Counted from the first letter of the stretch, positions 35,684 through 48,469 are shown. The stretch: DNA of 64,000 nucleotides from Vicugna pacos (GCF_048564905.1 NC_133010.1:6145566-6209565), one strand, 5' to 3'. Numbers and translations: made by a program. The notes: generated from the sequence alone by a model not told the origin.

Positions 35684-35698
35684 GGTGATGATGACAAT
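35574..35698. repeat. (GAT)n imperfect trinucleotide repeat, 125 bp
   Basis: GAT units with interspersed GATAAT, GTT and GGT variants. On the minus strand they give a serine-rich chance frame (35429-35650). The imperfect units suggest an old tract, with the purest run from 35653 onward. Confidence 0.93.
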
Positions 35699-35744
35699 GT
35701 TGCTACATTTTATCTTTGTAAATTATTTTTTCCAAAAGGTTTTC

Positions 35745-35890
35745 TCACACACTCAATTTTAATTTCATAATCTTGGAAGGTAACATTCATCATTTCCTCT
35801 CCATATCAATCTTATTTTTACCATTTGAAAACTAAGGAAATGACAAATATATGGAAGTGATGAAAGTTAAACAACTATATGCCTTTTGTC
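35745..35890 (-). mobile_element. Possible MIR relic
   Basis: Reversed MIR-like order: 'actcaattttaatttcataa', 'tcttggaaggtaacattcat' then 'catttcc', 'accatttgaaaactaaggaa'. Worn; low certainty. Confidence 0.4.
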
Positions 35891-35899
35891 TCACTTTTT

Positions 35900-36145
35900 C
35901 ATGTAGCAGTATTGAATGCTAAACATCCAGGAACTGCTAGCTACTAGAAATACAACGATGCTTAAAATAAAGTTTTTGACCCCTTCTTGCCTTGTTCACT
36001 CACCGTCAGCTTCACATTGTAGAAAGTGAAATGAATGTGTAAATCTATAGTTATAAAACAAACTTACAAATGATATCAGAGAGATACTACAAAGCACTAA
36101 TAGGACCAATATTATAGAGGTCTAAATTCTTCTTAGAATGATGTC
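35900..36145 (-). mobile_element. L2 LINE 3' relic
   Basis: Reversed L2 end: 'ccaggaactgctagctacta' then 'gaaatacaacgatgc', 'acattgtagaaagtgaaatg' and 'acttacaaatgatatcagag' then 'agatactacaaagca'. It fits the L2 3' pattern of 'lowest-cost' landmarks (ggcactgctaggcactgggg, tacaacaatg), though diverged. Confidence 0.5.
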
Positions 36146-36164
36146 TTAAAGAATCAACAGAAGG

Positions 36165-36345
36165 AAAGGCAAGATGGCAGAGTAGGAAGACCTGAATTCA
36201 TCTCTTCCCAGGGGCACACCAAAATTACTACTATTACAAGTAAACTATCAATGAGAATGACACAAAGATCAGCAGAACAGATTTTCTACAACTAAAAATA
36301 GAAAGAATGAATCACAATGAGATGGGTGAGGGGCAGAGTTAGGTC
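36165..36345 (+). mobile_element. L1 5'-UTR fragment
   Basis: Starts 'aaggcaagatggcagagtag' then 'gaagacctgaattcatctct' and contains 'gggcacaccaaaattactac', 'actatcaatgagaatgacac' and 'atcacaatgagatgggtgag'. This is the characteristic 5' start of older L1 elements. Only the first about 180 bp remain. Confidence 0.75.
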
Positions 36346-36594
36346 AATTCTTCATGGAATCATCTATTAGCCAGTTTTTCCACACTTCCCTACCTATTCA
36401 GCACTATTTTCCCTCTACCTGCCTCCTCTCCTCCAGGTGACCTGGTTTTCTCATCAATGAGCTAACTACTTACCTTCCCACTACAGTTATTTATTCACAT
36501 CCCTAACTTGACTCAGAATCCATTCTCTCCTACAATCAAATTCTTTTGTTGTATACAATTTATTCCAAGTCCTGTCTCCTACATAAAGTCTCAA

Positions 36595-36785
36595 AAATTG
36601 CCAACAATTATTGGGTACATGCTATTTGAGAATATTATGCAGTTTAATGAATTTAATCTTCCCAGTTGCTCTAATAGTCAACATTATCATCTCTAACAGA
36701 CAGATAAGGAAACTGAGACTAAGAGTGAGGTCACAGAGCTAGTGAGTGGTGGAAATGGAATTTTAATTGTGACAGTCTATCTCCA
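36595..36785 (-). mobile_element. MIR SINE
   Basis: Reversed MIR with clear landmarks: 'attattgggtacatgctatt', 'acagataaggaaactgagac' then 'taagagtgaggtcacagagc' then 'tagtgagtgg'. Confidence 0.8.
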
Positions 36786-39689
36786 AGGCTCCTGAATTTA
36801 GCCTTTATCTGATAGTGGTTCTTACAACACTGATTTCCCACTTCATCTTGACTGTCAATAATGCAATTTAGAATGTCATTGTTTCCTGGTTTTATGCATG
36901 AATGTTTCACCTCATAGAATATAGTCAGTAACAGGATTGAAACCATGCTTCAGATGTTTCTGTATCTTGCCAAGTATGCAACACAGAACCAGGCACTAAA
37001 TACAGTTTGACTAATTTTTTTGAACAGGTTTATTGAATTTCTAATTCATCCAACCAAGTAATCAAAAGGATAAAGGCACCATGACACATGGAAACTGTAT
37101 GGTTATTGTCTGTATATTTCAAAAAAATACATGTTTTTACATATTTTATAAACCTCAAGGGAACATGATAAAAAACCACAACTACCACCACAACAAAACC
37201 ACTTTACATCAACAGCCATAACTGTAAATAAGAAAGAAAATATATGAGATGGTCTAATATATACCCCCCTTGACTCTGAAAGTACAGAATCAGGGAGCTC
37301 TCCCAACCCCAGGCCCAATTTTTGTCTTTCCTTCCTATAATGCCACATACGATTATATGGAGAGAGTCACACCTAGGCATTCTGCTAAGACATGAGACAC
37401 CAGGCACGAGGAGATTCAGGGTAGCACCTAGCCAAGAGTTACCATTTCTACTCTGTGTGACACTGGACACAGTCTTGAACCCTTAGGACTCTTGGACCTC
37501 AGTATTCCCGCTTACCAAATGAAATTTGTAAGCTACCCTGCTTAACTCATGGACCAGCAATGAGTAATTTGAAAACATTTGTGTTTAGTACATTGAAATT
37601 GTTTAAAGCATTAAACAATGCCAAGAAATAATTGAATAGGTAGAGACCATATTTATTCTCAAGTGTGAAGTTCTGGCAAAGCACAGGGATTCATACTGCT
37701 CCATTTCTGCCCATGTTATGAGATGGTCCCTGACACGTTGGGTCCCCATCTATAACTCTTGGAGAACTTTTCATAACCTGATCAAGAAGACAGGATCTCG
37801 TTTTGAGATTTTCTTTTCTTTTTTTCTTGGAGACTAAAATTAATTGTATACATATAAATGGAGGTGACTTGAAAAAAAAAAATCACTTTCCCTGAACCTT
37901 GGGCCCCTCTTTCTCTGCCTCAAATCTTTACAACATGTAGAATAAATACTTCCATATATATAAATCACAAAATCTATGAAGGAAGCTCATGATGTCAGCA
38001 CATTCTAGCTCCCTAACAAAAGGGAGTTAATCCCTAAATCCCCAAATCATTATTTTGCATAGTAAATGAAGTTAACAGAGTTTTAATTAAGTATGTAAAC
38101 TGATGACTTTGAAGGTGCTGACTTTCACTGGATTCTAATTCATTAGCTAATAAAATTATCTAAATATGCACATACCCAGCATTTTCAGGAGGGAGAGATA
38201 GTAATTTTCAAATTCATCAGGAAATGTAAATGTTGAAACGCACCTGATGTTACCATTAGTTTTCACAAATATTTCTTCTGGTATAATGCTGATCAGGCTC
38301 AGATCAAGAAATTCTTAATGGTCTAGAAAGGTTAAGGGCTTCAAGAATAATTTTCATCCTGCCTCTGCATTTCCCAAACTATGTTGTCTGAAATGCAATG
38401 AGTGACATGCTTACGAAAACAAAGCCTGGCTCTCATGCTGTAGGACAAAAAGAAACTGAACACTCCAAAAAGTCTTGAAATTTTCATCTTTTGTTTGATA
38501 GTGACTGGAAGCTGTCTTTGTATGTGAATTTGAAGGCCAAGTGAATACTTACTAGAGTTATTCAGGCCAATAAAATCAATACTGTGAGAAATAACAAAAT
38601 CAGTCAACAATGTAGTGTGCTACTTTTTGAACTTGAATTATCTGAATAACTCCCTCAAGTTTCCACTTAGTAGGCATTCAAACTGTCTTAAACTAGTGAG
38701 ATCACAAAAAAGAAGTAGGAATTTAGACAATGAGATACTGCCAAGAAATGAAAATGGACATCAAGTGTTTTAATATTGTTTTTGCATTCTAGTCATCTAA
38801 AAAAAAAATCATTGTTAGGTTCTGAAGGAAAACTCTTTAACAAGAACTCACTTGTTTTGATGGCTTCTTTATTTAAGAAAGTGTCATGGTAAGATTCCTA
38901 TGTGACTCAAATCCTAGAGTCTCAGAATGGTAGACAAAGGCTCCCATGTGTCAATTGCTGTGAAAAGCAAATCTTAGATACCAAGTCATTCTACAAACAA
39001 ATGGGAAAGTCTGAATTTAAGAATATGATTGGGTACTCATGTATATACTTCAGGTGATTTATAAATCCCTAGTTTTAGATGTCAACAGTTTAGAATATGC
39101 AGTTTGAATTAATGGCCATTGAAAACTGGCTAAGGTGGACAATTAGGAGTGGTTCAGTGCAATATTCCCCAATAATTTTTGCAGTTTTGCAGTTCCCTAC
39201 ACAAGAATATTAGACCTTTGTTAATCATATGTCAACAATTCAAAATTTGCCACAGAAAATGTCTCTGTGTACATCTCTTTCTCTTCCTCTTTTCCTGGCC
39301 TTGCAATGGTGAAATGAGCTCTAGTTTTAGGGAGCATTGCTACTGTCTTTCTGGAGTTCCTCACTCATCCCATTCTCCTTGCCATGACAATAAAAGGGGA
39401 CCTTTTCAGAACACACATTTCCAGGGCTGAGGTTACTATAGGACCTCTTCTCTTGGAGGACATGTCAGAAAGTTTTTGGCAGAGGCTTCTTGGTAACTTT
39501 TTCCTTACTTAGTAGAATAACAGGTTCAACCCAATGTACTTCCCATAGTAGCTTCCCACAGTAGGCACCTACCCAATTGGAAATGGAGGGGAAGTATTGT
39601 AGAACACCCCTTTTTCAGCGATTATGGGCCTTTATTATTTTCTTCTAGGACAGATATTAAAGGGTAGGCTGAGAGGACATTTAAAACAT
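36786..39689. other. Unassigned sequence, repeat-poor
   Basis: I recognise no gene, exon or repeat over 2.9 kb. Open frames of 71-89 codons on both strands match no protein I know. A-runs near 37869-37881 and 38801-38809 are the only simple sequence. Confidence 0.45.
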
Positions 39690-40850
39690 ATTGACCTCAG
39701 TAAGTTTTGTGGGTTTTTTCCCCACTTTAGAGATATAACATACATGTAAGAAAAGTACTCAAATCATACTCAATTTCCAAGAAACGTAAACAAATCATTC
39801 TCACATACTTTTCAAAAAAGTGAACATGCACACCCATGTAATTGGCACCCAGATCAAGAAACATTATCAGAGTGTAAAAAGTACCTCCATGCTCACATCC
39901 CCTTCTGATCACTCGGTATCACCCACCAAGATTAAGGGAAACTGTTATCCTAACTTTTAATCTTATAAATTAATTTTGTCTCTTGCTTTTACTCAATAAT
40001 ATGTCTAAGGTTCATTGATCCTGTTGCATGTATTCAAAGCTCAGTCACTTTAGTTGCTGTATAGTATTCCTTTTGTGAATATATGGCAGTGTATTTATCC
40101 ATTTTGTTCTTGATGGTCTTTCAGGTAGCTTGCTTTCTGAAGTAATTATCAATAATGTTATTGTGAATAATTCTCTTGCTTGTCTTTTGATAGATATGAA
40201 CTCATCTTTTTGGGTATGCAGGTAGACTTTCTGGGTCATAAGGTATGCATTTCCTCAGCTTTAGTAGATATTCTAAACTTCTTTCTGACATAGCTGTATC
40301 AATTTACATTTGCACCAGTAATGCATGAGATTGAGTTACTCCATATCCATGTCAGCAGTTTGATATTGTCTCTACATTTCATCTTTAATTATTGTGGTGA
40401 GTTTGGCATTTAATTTCTATTTCTTTGTGATTAATTTTTGTATGTTTATTGGCCACTTGGATATCTTCTTTCATTAAGTGCCTGTTCAAGTCTTTTGTTC
40501 ATGTCTACATTGGGTTAATTTTTCAAATTGATTACTAGAAATTCTTTCTATGTTCTGGCTATAAATCATTTGTTGAACATATGCTTTTCAATGATATTCT
40601 TCCTTTCCTATTGGGCTGCTTTTTCACTCTTTGTATCTTTTGATGAATTTTTTTTTAATTTCTATAATTAGCACCTTTCCTATTCTGTTTAAGAAATCTT
40701 GCCTACTAAAAGTTCATGATATTTTTCTTATGTTTTCCCTTAAAAGCTTTATTGTTTTATCTTTCATATTTAAACATGTAAACCATCTGAAACTGGATTT
40801 AGTGGTATGTTGGGATCCACTCTACTAGAGCTCATATTTTGACTCTAAGA
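39690..40850 (-). mobile_element. Old L1M-type ORF2 end and 3' region
   Basis: Reversed old L1 of about 1.15 kb. The minus strand at 40140-40045 encodes RPSRTKWINTLPYIHKRNTI then QQLK, a worn form of the ORF2 C-terminus (PSxDxWINxLWYIHTMEYYA then AIK). Landmarks in order are 'tttagagatataacatacat', 'tttgcaccagtaatgcatga', 'ttggccacttggatatcttc', 'tgttctggctataaatcatt' and 'gtttaagaaatcttgcctac'. Several indels break the frame. Confidence 0.82.
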
Positions 40851-41845
40851 AACTTGTAAAGATATTTTCATTTGAATTATACTAATATTAATGACATTTT
40901 CTGAATATTTTCCATATACATTTAAATTTAGTTCATAGAGTTCAATGATTCCTTTCTTAGGGAGCAAGCCATTTTTAATTATTTAGTTTTAGTTTTAATT
41001 TTTTAAAAAATATTTCAAGTATAATAAAATAATCATGACTAAATTTTACAAAGGAGATTTGATTTATTCTTAAAAATATCTTGTCCTTTGTTAAGTTACT
41101 TTGTATTTCTTGTCAAAACTAACTTTTCTATCAAATTTCACAGACCTAAGTTTTAACAAGAATACATTTTTTTCTTTTCTTAGTGAATATATTTATAGGT
41201 TTATAATTTCAATTATTGTCACTTTAGACACTGTTTAGAACTTAAATAAAGACTAGCAGCTTGTTTTGTTATTTATTAACATGAAAAACATAAGACTTCC
41301 CTTCAACTAAGAGAAACAGAGACAGAAAGAGATTCGGTGGGATTGAAGACTTAGAGACAGTCTCACATGCTCATGTTTGCACACACAGAATGCAAGGCTG
41401 GGAGAAAACATTCTTGAGACACAACAGAGTCAAAATATTGGGATATACAACCTGCTTTACTGCTAAAACAAAGAAATTTCATCTTCTACACGTTTTCTTA
41501 AAGGAGATTCTAGTGGCTGTCCATACTCTATTATGGCACAACCCATGATAGGCATACTTTTAATTTGGAGGGTTTAGTTATTCAGTCCCATACCAAAATA
41601 ATAGTATAAAAGATATGTGAAGCCACTTAACTCAGTAAAATAGAGTTTACTGATATATTCCAAATGTCTACTATAGTGTCTGGATTTTTTTTGTTTTTCT
41701 GGAAGGACATTCTCAAATGGATTGGAATTTGTCTAGTGAAGTATGCAAGGATTCACTGATAAACTAGTGGAATTCACTCACACCTTCTTCAAGTGAGAGA
41801 TGGCCATGACTCCTGTCGTCTGAAATAAAATCACAACGTGAGAGT
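40851..41845. other. Unassigned AT-rich sequence
   Basis: No gene recognised. The T-rich part to about 41250 could be further worn antisense L1, but I cannot align it. It ends at the proposed start of the LTR at 41846. Confidence 0.4.
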
Positions 41846-43004
41846 TGTGGGCTAGGTTTTCTTTGGGGCAAAATGAGGACTATAGCCCAGGAGACAGCAT
41901 CCCAGAAAGCTCTGAGAAACTGTTCCAAAGAGGCAGGGGGAAAATCTCAGTATTATATATGATTTCAGTGAAGAGGGTTACATGCAGTCAGGCACACATT
42001 TAGACAGAGGCCTGCTGCTGGTCACAAGGAGCAGATGTCACTGTTAATGATTTCAGTGCTTTTCCAGAAACGAGAAGACGCAAGACTTTGGATCATAAAA
42101 TCTTCTCCTGAAAAATATCTAACTATCTGAAGGCCTGATCCACCAGTGTTCCCGGAGCACAAAGCGCCTCATTCCTGACCTCCATCCCGAACTCCTTCCA
42201 GGGTGTGTTGGAGGTCAGAGGCTGCAGTGGCTCACAGTTGAACCCAAGCAGAGTTAGATGGTAGGAGGCAGCGTGACCCAGTCCTTGCAGAGGCAGATGG
42301 CAAGTGCCAGTTTTTAGTTAGCACTGCTTAGATCTGATTCTAACAGTTTCTAAATTCAAAGATAATATTGGAATTTCAGAGAAAGCCAAGGGAGACTGGA
42401 GGACTCAGTACATAAATGAGTGGAAAGAGTGGAAACAAAATTGGCCAAAAGCTAATTCAGTATTCAGAGTATCTTTAGCATGCAGATTATTTTGAGCTGA
42501 AAACAAGCAAGGCCTAAAGACAGACTTAGGAAGAAACTTCGACCTTCCCCCAAACAGACTGAAATTTTTATTTAGAGGGACTGTTACAGGAGTAGAGCTA
42601 TTACCAGAGACAGTTGCAGTATGAGTTAAGTGTGCCCGACAGGGAGGACCCTGGCAAAGTCTGTTGGTCAAAATTTCTCTCTGTCTGCCATTGTCTCTGA
42701 ATGGCCCAGCAAACATTTATTTACCAAATATTTGCTTTTCTATCTCCATGTAAATTGCCCTCCTCCCCTCTGAAGTCCCAAACCCCTGGTCTCAACATCC
42801 TCTTATGTCTTTAACTGAAGATGGGATTTAAGGCAAGGGCTTCAGCCATTTTGGAAAGTTACTCAGTTTTTCTGGCTCTCTCTGGTGTACTTGTTATTAA
42901 AGTTTAATTTGATTTTCTTCTGTTAATCTGTCTCAGGTCAATTTAACGTTTAGATCAGCTGAAAGAATGTAGAAGGGTAGCGGAAAATTTCTTTCTTCCC
43001 AACA
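41846..43004 (+). mobile_element. LTR, probably class I, long form
   Basis: The 3' part is clearly LTR-like: 'ctcagtttttctggctctct' then 'ctggtgtacttg', an ATTAAA signal at 42898-42903, 'ctgttaatctgtctcaggtc', and an end 'ttcttcccaaca' at 43004. The flanking base order suggests the whole extent. GAGT at 41842-41845 precedes TGTGGGCTAGG, and GAGT at 43005-43008 follows the terminal CA, a 4-bp duplication around TG...CA ends. That makes a solo LTR of about 1.16 kb. If the 5' end is wrong, the certain part is 42500-43004. The family name is not known to me. No internal viral part is present. Confidence 0.65.
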
Positions 43005-43008
43005 GAGT

Positions 43009-44161
43009 CAACACTTAGTTATGTACCAACTGATCTGACAATTATTTTACATGCATTAATCATATCTCCAGACTTCATGCTTCTTGTGAACAAGTGGGGA
43101 TCATCACTTCAAATTATGGCTGTTTTTATTAGGTTGATACAGTCTTATTCTTGTACAATGCCAAACTGAGTTTGTTAAAAAAAAAAATAGAATTCCAAAT
43201 CTTTCCTTCCTAACAGACCAGATAGATGTTGCTTTTAATTCTGAGTTATGCCTCTGCTCTCAAATAATGATTGTAAAAGAAAGCAGTTACACAGATTTAC
43301 GATGTGATTTCAGCGCATTATGGTGAATATTCATAACTATGGGACCTTGGAGAAAGCAAAGCCTGATATTAAACTCAAGCAGTCTGGACTCTATCCTCTG
43401 CGGGAAAATTTATATTTTCTTGTAGCTTAAGGCCATCTTAGGAGAATAGATATACATGGCATAAAGGTCGTAACATTTTGTGAGTGTATGTGGAGAATTT
43501 ATCTTTTCCAGTCACTCTTGGTGTCATTTTTCACAACTGCAAAGCTCTATTCTCATTATATGATACCCTGTTTCTACCTATAAAAATGAGAAATGTTTTT
43601 TTCTTTAGAAATGCTTGATTAAAAAAAGAAAATACAAACAATTTTCTGTTAAATTTTAGTTTTCAGCTACAAGTTGCGCATTTTACAACTTCACCCAAAT
43701 AAATGTCATTTTTTCCCATGAGGTCGGCATTCTGAAATGCATAAACGAGTTACTGATACCATAAAATTACTTGGCACTTTTTAGAAAAGTAAAGGGTGAA
43801 AAACCCCTTTAACATATCTAAATAGTCTTATTTGTCTCTATTTTCTACCTGAAAGCTCATCACTGTGAAGTGTGGAAACAACACACACAATAAACGTCAG
43901 ATTTATCTTCAGTTGAACTGTTTCTTCTCAGAGATCTCCTTTCTGTCCTTCTGTTTTATCATTGCATGAATGTACCAAGTACCATCAATCTAATTTGTCT
44001 CTCTGCTTGGAATTACTTACTCCCCTTCCATATCTTTGAAAGACTTTCTGAAAAGATGATTAAAACTGGTGGTTTTAAGGACAGATCCACCCAGCAGATG
44101 TCTCCCATTTGAATCACAAGGATTTAAAAACAGAACTAAATGATCAACATTTAAAATAGGT
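43009..44161. other. Unassigned sequence
   Basis: No gene, exon or repeat recognised; an A-run lies near 43178-43188. Confidence 0.45.
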
Positions 44162-44290
44162 GGGGGAGGGTATCGCTCGTGCATAACATGCCTGATGTCC
44201 TGGGTTCAATCCCCAGTACCTCCTCTAAACATAAATACGTGAATAAGCCTGATTACCTCCTCTTCATAAAACAAACAAATCAAACCAAAT
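44162..44290 (+). mobile_element. Camelid tRNA-derived SINE, internally deleted
   Basis: A second Vic-1-type copy: 'gggggagggtatcgctc', then B box 'gggttcaatcccc', then 'cagtacctcc' and 'cctgattacctcc', with an A/C-rich tail to about 44290. Compared with the copy at 7148 about a dozen bases are lost just after the A box, so that promoter element is broken while the B box is intact. Target-site duplications are not clear. Confidence 0.9.
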
Positions 44291-44799
44291 TGCAGCATCA
44301 ATAAACTCTCTGCAAGCTCAAAGTCAAGTACAAATTATAATTAAGCTTATATCATGCTAACGATATACATGCGGGAAAAATCCCCCAAAGGTGTTGTTAA
44401 TTAAAAATGTTAGATAATGTCATATATCAAAGTAGTTAGATCAAAGAACAAGTTTTTGACTCACTGTGTACCTTTGGACAACAACTTGATTGGCCAAAAA
44501 CAAAATAAATGCATAAATAAGAATAAAAATAAATACAATAAAATTGGGGATGTATGCACACATAAAGACAAAAAGCAGCTTTCTAAATCCTCCTGGCCAA
44601 TAGAACACTCCCTCCATGCTGAGCTCAAATTCTTTTAGGGGCCAATCAGCCTCTGACTTCTCAGCTTCTGCTCTTCAATCATTGACAGGGTCCGCCTGAC
44701 CCCGGCAGAGGTTTGAGCCCTACACTTCCAAGATGAAACTGATCATTATCCATACTTTTCACCCCACATTTGTGCAACATTTAATCCCACATTTGATGA
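44291..44799. other. Unassigned sequence
   Basis: No gene recognised. The 73-codon lysine/asparagine-rich frame at 44417-44638 arises from an A-rich tract. Confidence 0.45.
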
Positions 44800-44990
44800 T
44801 CCCACTGGCTCACTCGGAATGCCCTCCTTTTGACCTGGTGCTAATCTAACTCTTCAAGTCCCACCTTCATCCAAGAACTTCTCTGAACTTAGGTAGTGCC
44901 ACACAAGTCGGCACTTGATCAAGCTCTATCTTGCAAAGGACCAAAGTCCCCATCTGTTAATTTGCAAGTTAGAAGGCAGAATGAGTCATT
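44800..44990 (+). mobile_element. L2 LINE 3' relic
   Basis: The sense L2: 'actcggaatgccctcctttt', 'actcttcaagtcccaccttc' then 'atccaagaacttctctgaac'. This follows the 'ggaatgccctcc, ttcaagtcccagctcaaatg, aagccttccctga' order of the L2 end. Confidence 0.6.
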
Positions 44991-47454
44991 GGTGAATCCA
45001 CACACTCAATAAAAAATGTTTTGTTGACTACAGATCCCCCTTCTTTTTCCTTTCCCTCCACCCTCCGCACGTGCTTTCCTGACAACTTGGAGGAGCAAAG
45101 AGGTCAAATGAGAAAGCAATGAGTCTCCTCTTCACTTTCAGAGGAGGCTGGTTGTTAGAAACCTGCAGTTTTCTTAAAGACAGAAATTGTATCTACTCTT
45201 TTGAGTAACAAGCCATAACCAGGAACACCACCCATGAGTAATCAGTAAATGAGAAAATAAAGGCCAGACTAACTGGGGGCAAGGGCTGAATTCAGCTGAG
45301 TCATTGAAGCATGATTGGCTTTAGCAGGAAGTGGGGCAGTTGTGATTTAATGCGAAAGGGTCTCTGATAAGAAATAATGTTTCCACTCTTTATTACTATC
45401 TCAAAAATCATTCCCCAGAATCATTTTTAAGAACCCCAATACAATGAAATATTCTTAAAGGTTTTGTCTTTTTTTTTTTTAGTTGTTAATAGCTATTATT
45501 TGGGTAGGTTTCATTACTGGAGTGAGTTCCAACTGTAGCAGCTACGGAGTGTTGCAGAGAACTTATCCCACAACGGGCAAGCAGGAAGATGAGAGACCTT
45601 AGGTACCAGGTATTGGAATGTGAGTGGAACTCACAAGAATGAGTGTTATTCTGCAATGAAAAATCATGTAATCATACAAAAAAGAAACCAGGCATTAGAA
45701 GGCAATCTACCTTCTTCTACTCGTTCATCAGAGTCCAGGAGCCTGACCATGTCTTCCCTGCCCCGGTAAGTGAATTCCCCCAGACCGGGTTATAATTAGC
45801 AGCCTGATCATGAAGCTGGGTTCTCATAGCCAGCGTTCTTTCTTCAACATGTCCATTAGCAAATAGTATTTTCTTCTTCACTTGTTAAATAATTTAAAAA
45901 AATTGATCAGTAGCTTGAGAGTCATTTTCCCAGTGTTATTTAATAGCAGACCCTTGCACCAACTCTTGGCTGAAGAATGAACGTGACTTTCCTTCTAATG
46001 GGTGCAATCCCCAGGCTCTGCCACTGGGAGAGAAGGGCTGGCACTGGGAAGCAGGTGGGGGTTGTTACGGCCACTGGGAATGAAAGAGACGGCAGCCTGA
46101 GGATGCTGCAGGGAGACCTGACCGATTCAAAACCTGGTTATCTGGTCACATTTTCTCTGGATATGCTCCTAACCTTCATTCAACATGGACTATTTAAAAA
46201 AAAAAAACTTAGGTTCTTAAGCACTCACGTTAACAGTTAGGGAGATAAAGCTTGGAGGAGACTGTGTAAGCATATTTGGGGAAAAAAAAGGTGGAAGTGA
46301 GAAGGAAAAAGCATACATGAAAGCACTGTACATCAAGTGAAAAATAAAACAAAATCTAAATGTCACATTATATATCATCCTGTAATAATGTCCTGCTTTG
46401 TTTCTATCTCAGGCCATTGTTTAAAGGAAAGAGGTTGAGATTTGGGGGCAGCGAAAGGAGAAACATATTGAGAAGGAAGAAGGTAAAAGTAGGTATCAAT
46501 AATAATAAATAGGAAGAATCTGCACAGACCTGCCGATTGCCATCCCAGCCTCTCTCTAATGAGACCCCATCCAGGCAGGCAACCCTTTCATAAGAGGCAC
46601 CTTGTTCTCACTGTCCCTCCAGACAGGGAGCAGGGGTGAGAAGTGTATTGCATGCTGTTTTCTTGGCTCCCACACTTTCCATGGGGCTGTCACTTCCTCT
46701 CTCTAGTCTCCCAAAGGTGAGTCTGTGTTTGGGAGTTTGTGAGGGGCAGTCAGCTCACAGTCTTAATATTCTTCATTAAAAACTGAATTTAAAACACAAA
46801 AAGAAAGACAGTCTGGGGAGCTTCCTCGTGGCAGGGGGCCCATCTCTTGGAAGAATGAGTATATGTATTTTTATCTGGAGTCTTTCTCATTGGAGGCTCC
46901 TGGAGTGCTCCGTGGCATCGTCTGTAGTCACTCATCCACGGCAGAACCCTCTAGGAGTGAATTTTCTTTATTGAAAAAGACCAGGGCCACTGGAGAGGGG
47001 AGGAGAGGCAGAGGATGTAGTGCGTGTGTGTTTCATGTTCGACAAGCAGAGACAAAGAATATGATATTTTTAAGCTTCCTGTCACACATACATAAGTGGA
47101 ATAAGTTAGCCTATTAAAATTTTAGCAGTTTCTTTGAAAACATATGTAAATGTCTGTCCATTTCTGGTGAGCATTCTCTATAATAGCACTTTAATAAGCA
47201 GAATCTTGAAATAGTTTATATCAGGGGACAAAACTCCTTCCACTGATAACATTTTGAAAGGGGTTTTGCAAACAGGTTTGTTTTCTGTCCATTATATGTC
47301 TATCATATCTAGTACCAGTGACCTTGGGTAGTGCATCGATGTTGAATAACGGTAATGTGGTAATTCAACCTAAGTGATCTTTCTCTCTGAGGTCTCTTCC
47401 TCAGCTACAAATTCATTACATTAAATCTTTTATCCCTGTGTCTGAGCCCTGTTT
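44991..47454. other. Unassigned sequence, repeat-poor
   Basis: No gene, exon or repeat recognised over 2.5 kb. T-run at 45471-45480, A-run at 46195-46207. Frames of 84-87 codons (45977-46240, 46863-47117) match no protein I know. Confidence 0.45.
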
Positions 47455-47770
47455 ATTCATTTATCCATTCAATGCATATTTATAAATAGGCCCTTTGTAT
47501 TTGACTGTGAACAAGGAAGAAATGGATGCTAACTTCACAAAGTTTATATTTGAGTTGGGGAGATAGGTAATAAACAAATAAAATAGGCATAAATGAGTAG
47601 CTACATATTGTGATTGGTTACACAGGGAGAAGAACCAAGTGTGGTGAGAAAGATACACAGGGGTGGAGATAACTATTTTCGACTGAAAAATCAGATGAAA
47701 CCTCTCTAGAGGATGGGACAGAGCCAGAGGGAATGGCGATCCGGAGAGAAAGCAGATGTGTGAAGACCCT
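47455..47770 (-). mobile_element. L2 LINE 3' relic
   Basis: Reversed L2: 'ttatttgactgtgaacaagg'-like sequence (47498-47518), 'aacttcacaaagtttatatt' then 'tgagttggggagataggtaa' then 'taaacaaataaa', 'gattggttacacagggagaa', and 'gaaacctctctagaggatgg' then 'gacagagccagagggaatgg'. The order matches L2 end landmarks well. The 150- and 111-codon minus-strand frames here run in the L2 sense direction but resemble no L2 protein. Confidence 0.7.
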
Positions 47771-48004
47771 AAACCTGGCTTTTGTCCAACCAACTCTTGT
47801 TCTGGTATCGTACCACTTACCACCACTTCCTCCTTGCTTATCCCCTCCTGATGGCCAAGAAGGATAGAAATTAGCTCTGGAAACCAGAAGTAGGTGTGGG
47901 ATTTGTTTTTCACCTACAGAGTTCTCTGTTGGCCACTCTATATGTCTGCCCACACGCTGTGTCCCTGACTAGACTTTCTTGTGTCTCTATGAGTCTGCTC
48001 CCAA

Positions 48005-48400
48005 TGTCAATGTGTGGATTTTTTCCCTACACCATCTGGTTATTCTAAAATTCATTTCAGTTCTGGCACTGTCTACCTGGATATAGTGCCCAATCCCAAA
48101 AGTTAAAGGGTCAGTTCTACAAGACGGCCCCCCACCGTTCAGATCCCAGTGGAAAGTCCAGGTTGCTACTTGTGCTTCTGATTAACTGGCTATAAACCAG
48201 AGTTTCCCATGAGCCCCACCTTAGGTTTGGTTAATTTGCTAGGGTGGCTCACAGAACTCAGAGAAACATTTTATTGACTAGATTACTGGTTTATTATAAA
48301 ATAACATGATTCAGAAACAGCCAGGAGGAAGAGATGCATGGCACAAAGTATCTGGAAAGTGGAACAGAGCTTCCATGCTCTCAAGATTGATGAGTTAATC
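48005..48400 (-). mobile_element. LTR relic, family uncertain (possibly ERVL-related)
   Basis: The reversed sequence follows an LTR I recognise but cannot name: 'tgtgtggattttttccctac' then 'acca', 'attcatttcagttctggcac' then 'tgtctacctgg', 'aaagtccaggttgctacttg' then 'tgcttctga', 'ggttaatttgctagggtggc' then 'tcacagaactcag', 'ggtttattataaaataacat', and 'ggaggaagagatgcatggca'. A polyadenylation-type signal lies in the 'tttattat' region on the minus strand. Old fossil; no internal part. Confidence 0.6.
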
Positions 48401-48469
48401 TTCCTGCATCATATTCTTTTATAAATATCTTAAATATTATATTTATCAGCAGAGTATGAAAAAAATGCT

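Noticed and set aside
35574-35698. A CRISPR-like array
   Set aside because: It is a simple trinucleotide repeat with no spacers, in a mammalian genome.
47461-47953. 150- and 111-codon minus-strand frames
   Set aside because: They overlap an L2 relic and resemble no protein I know.
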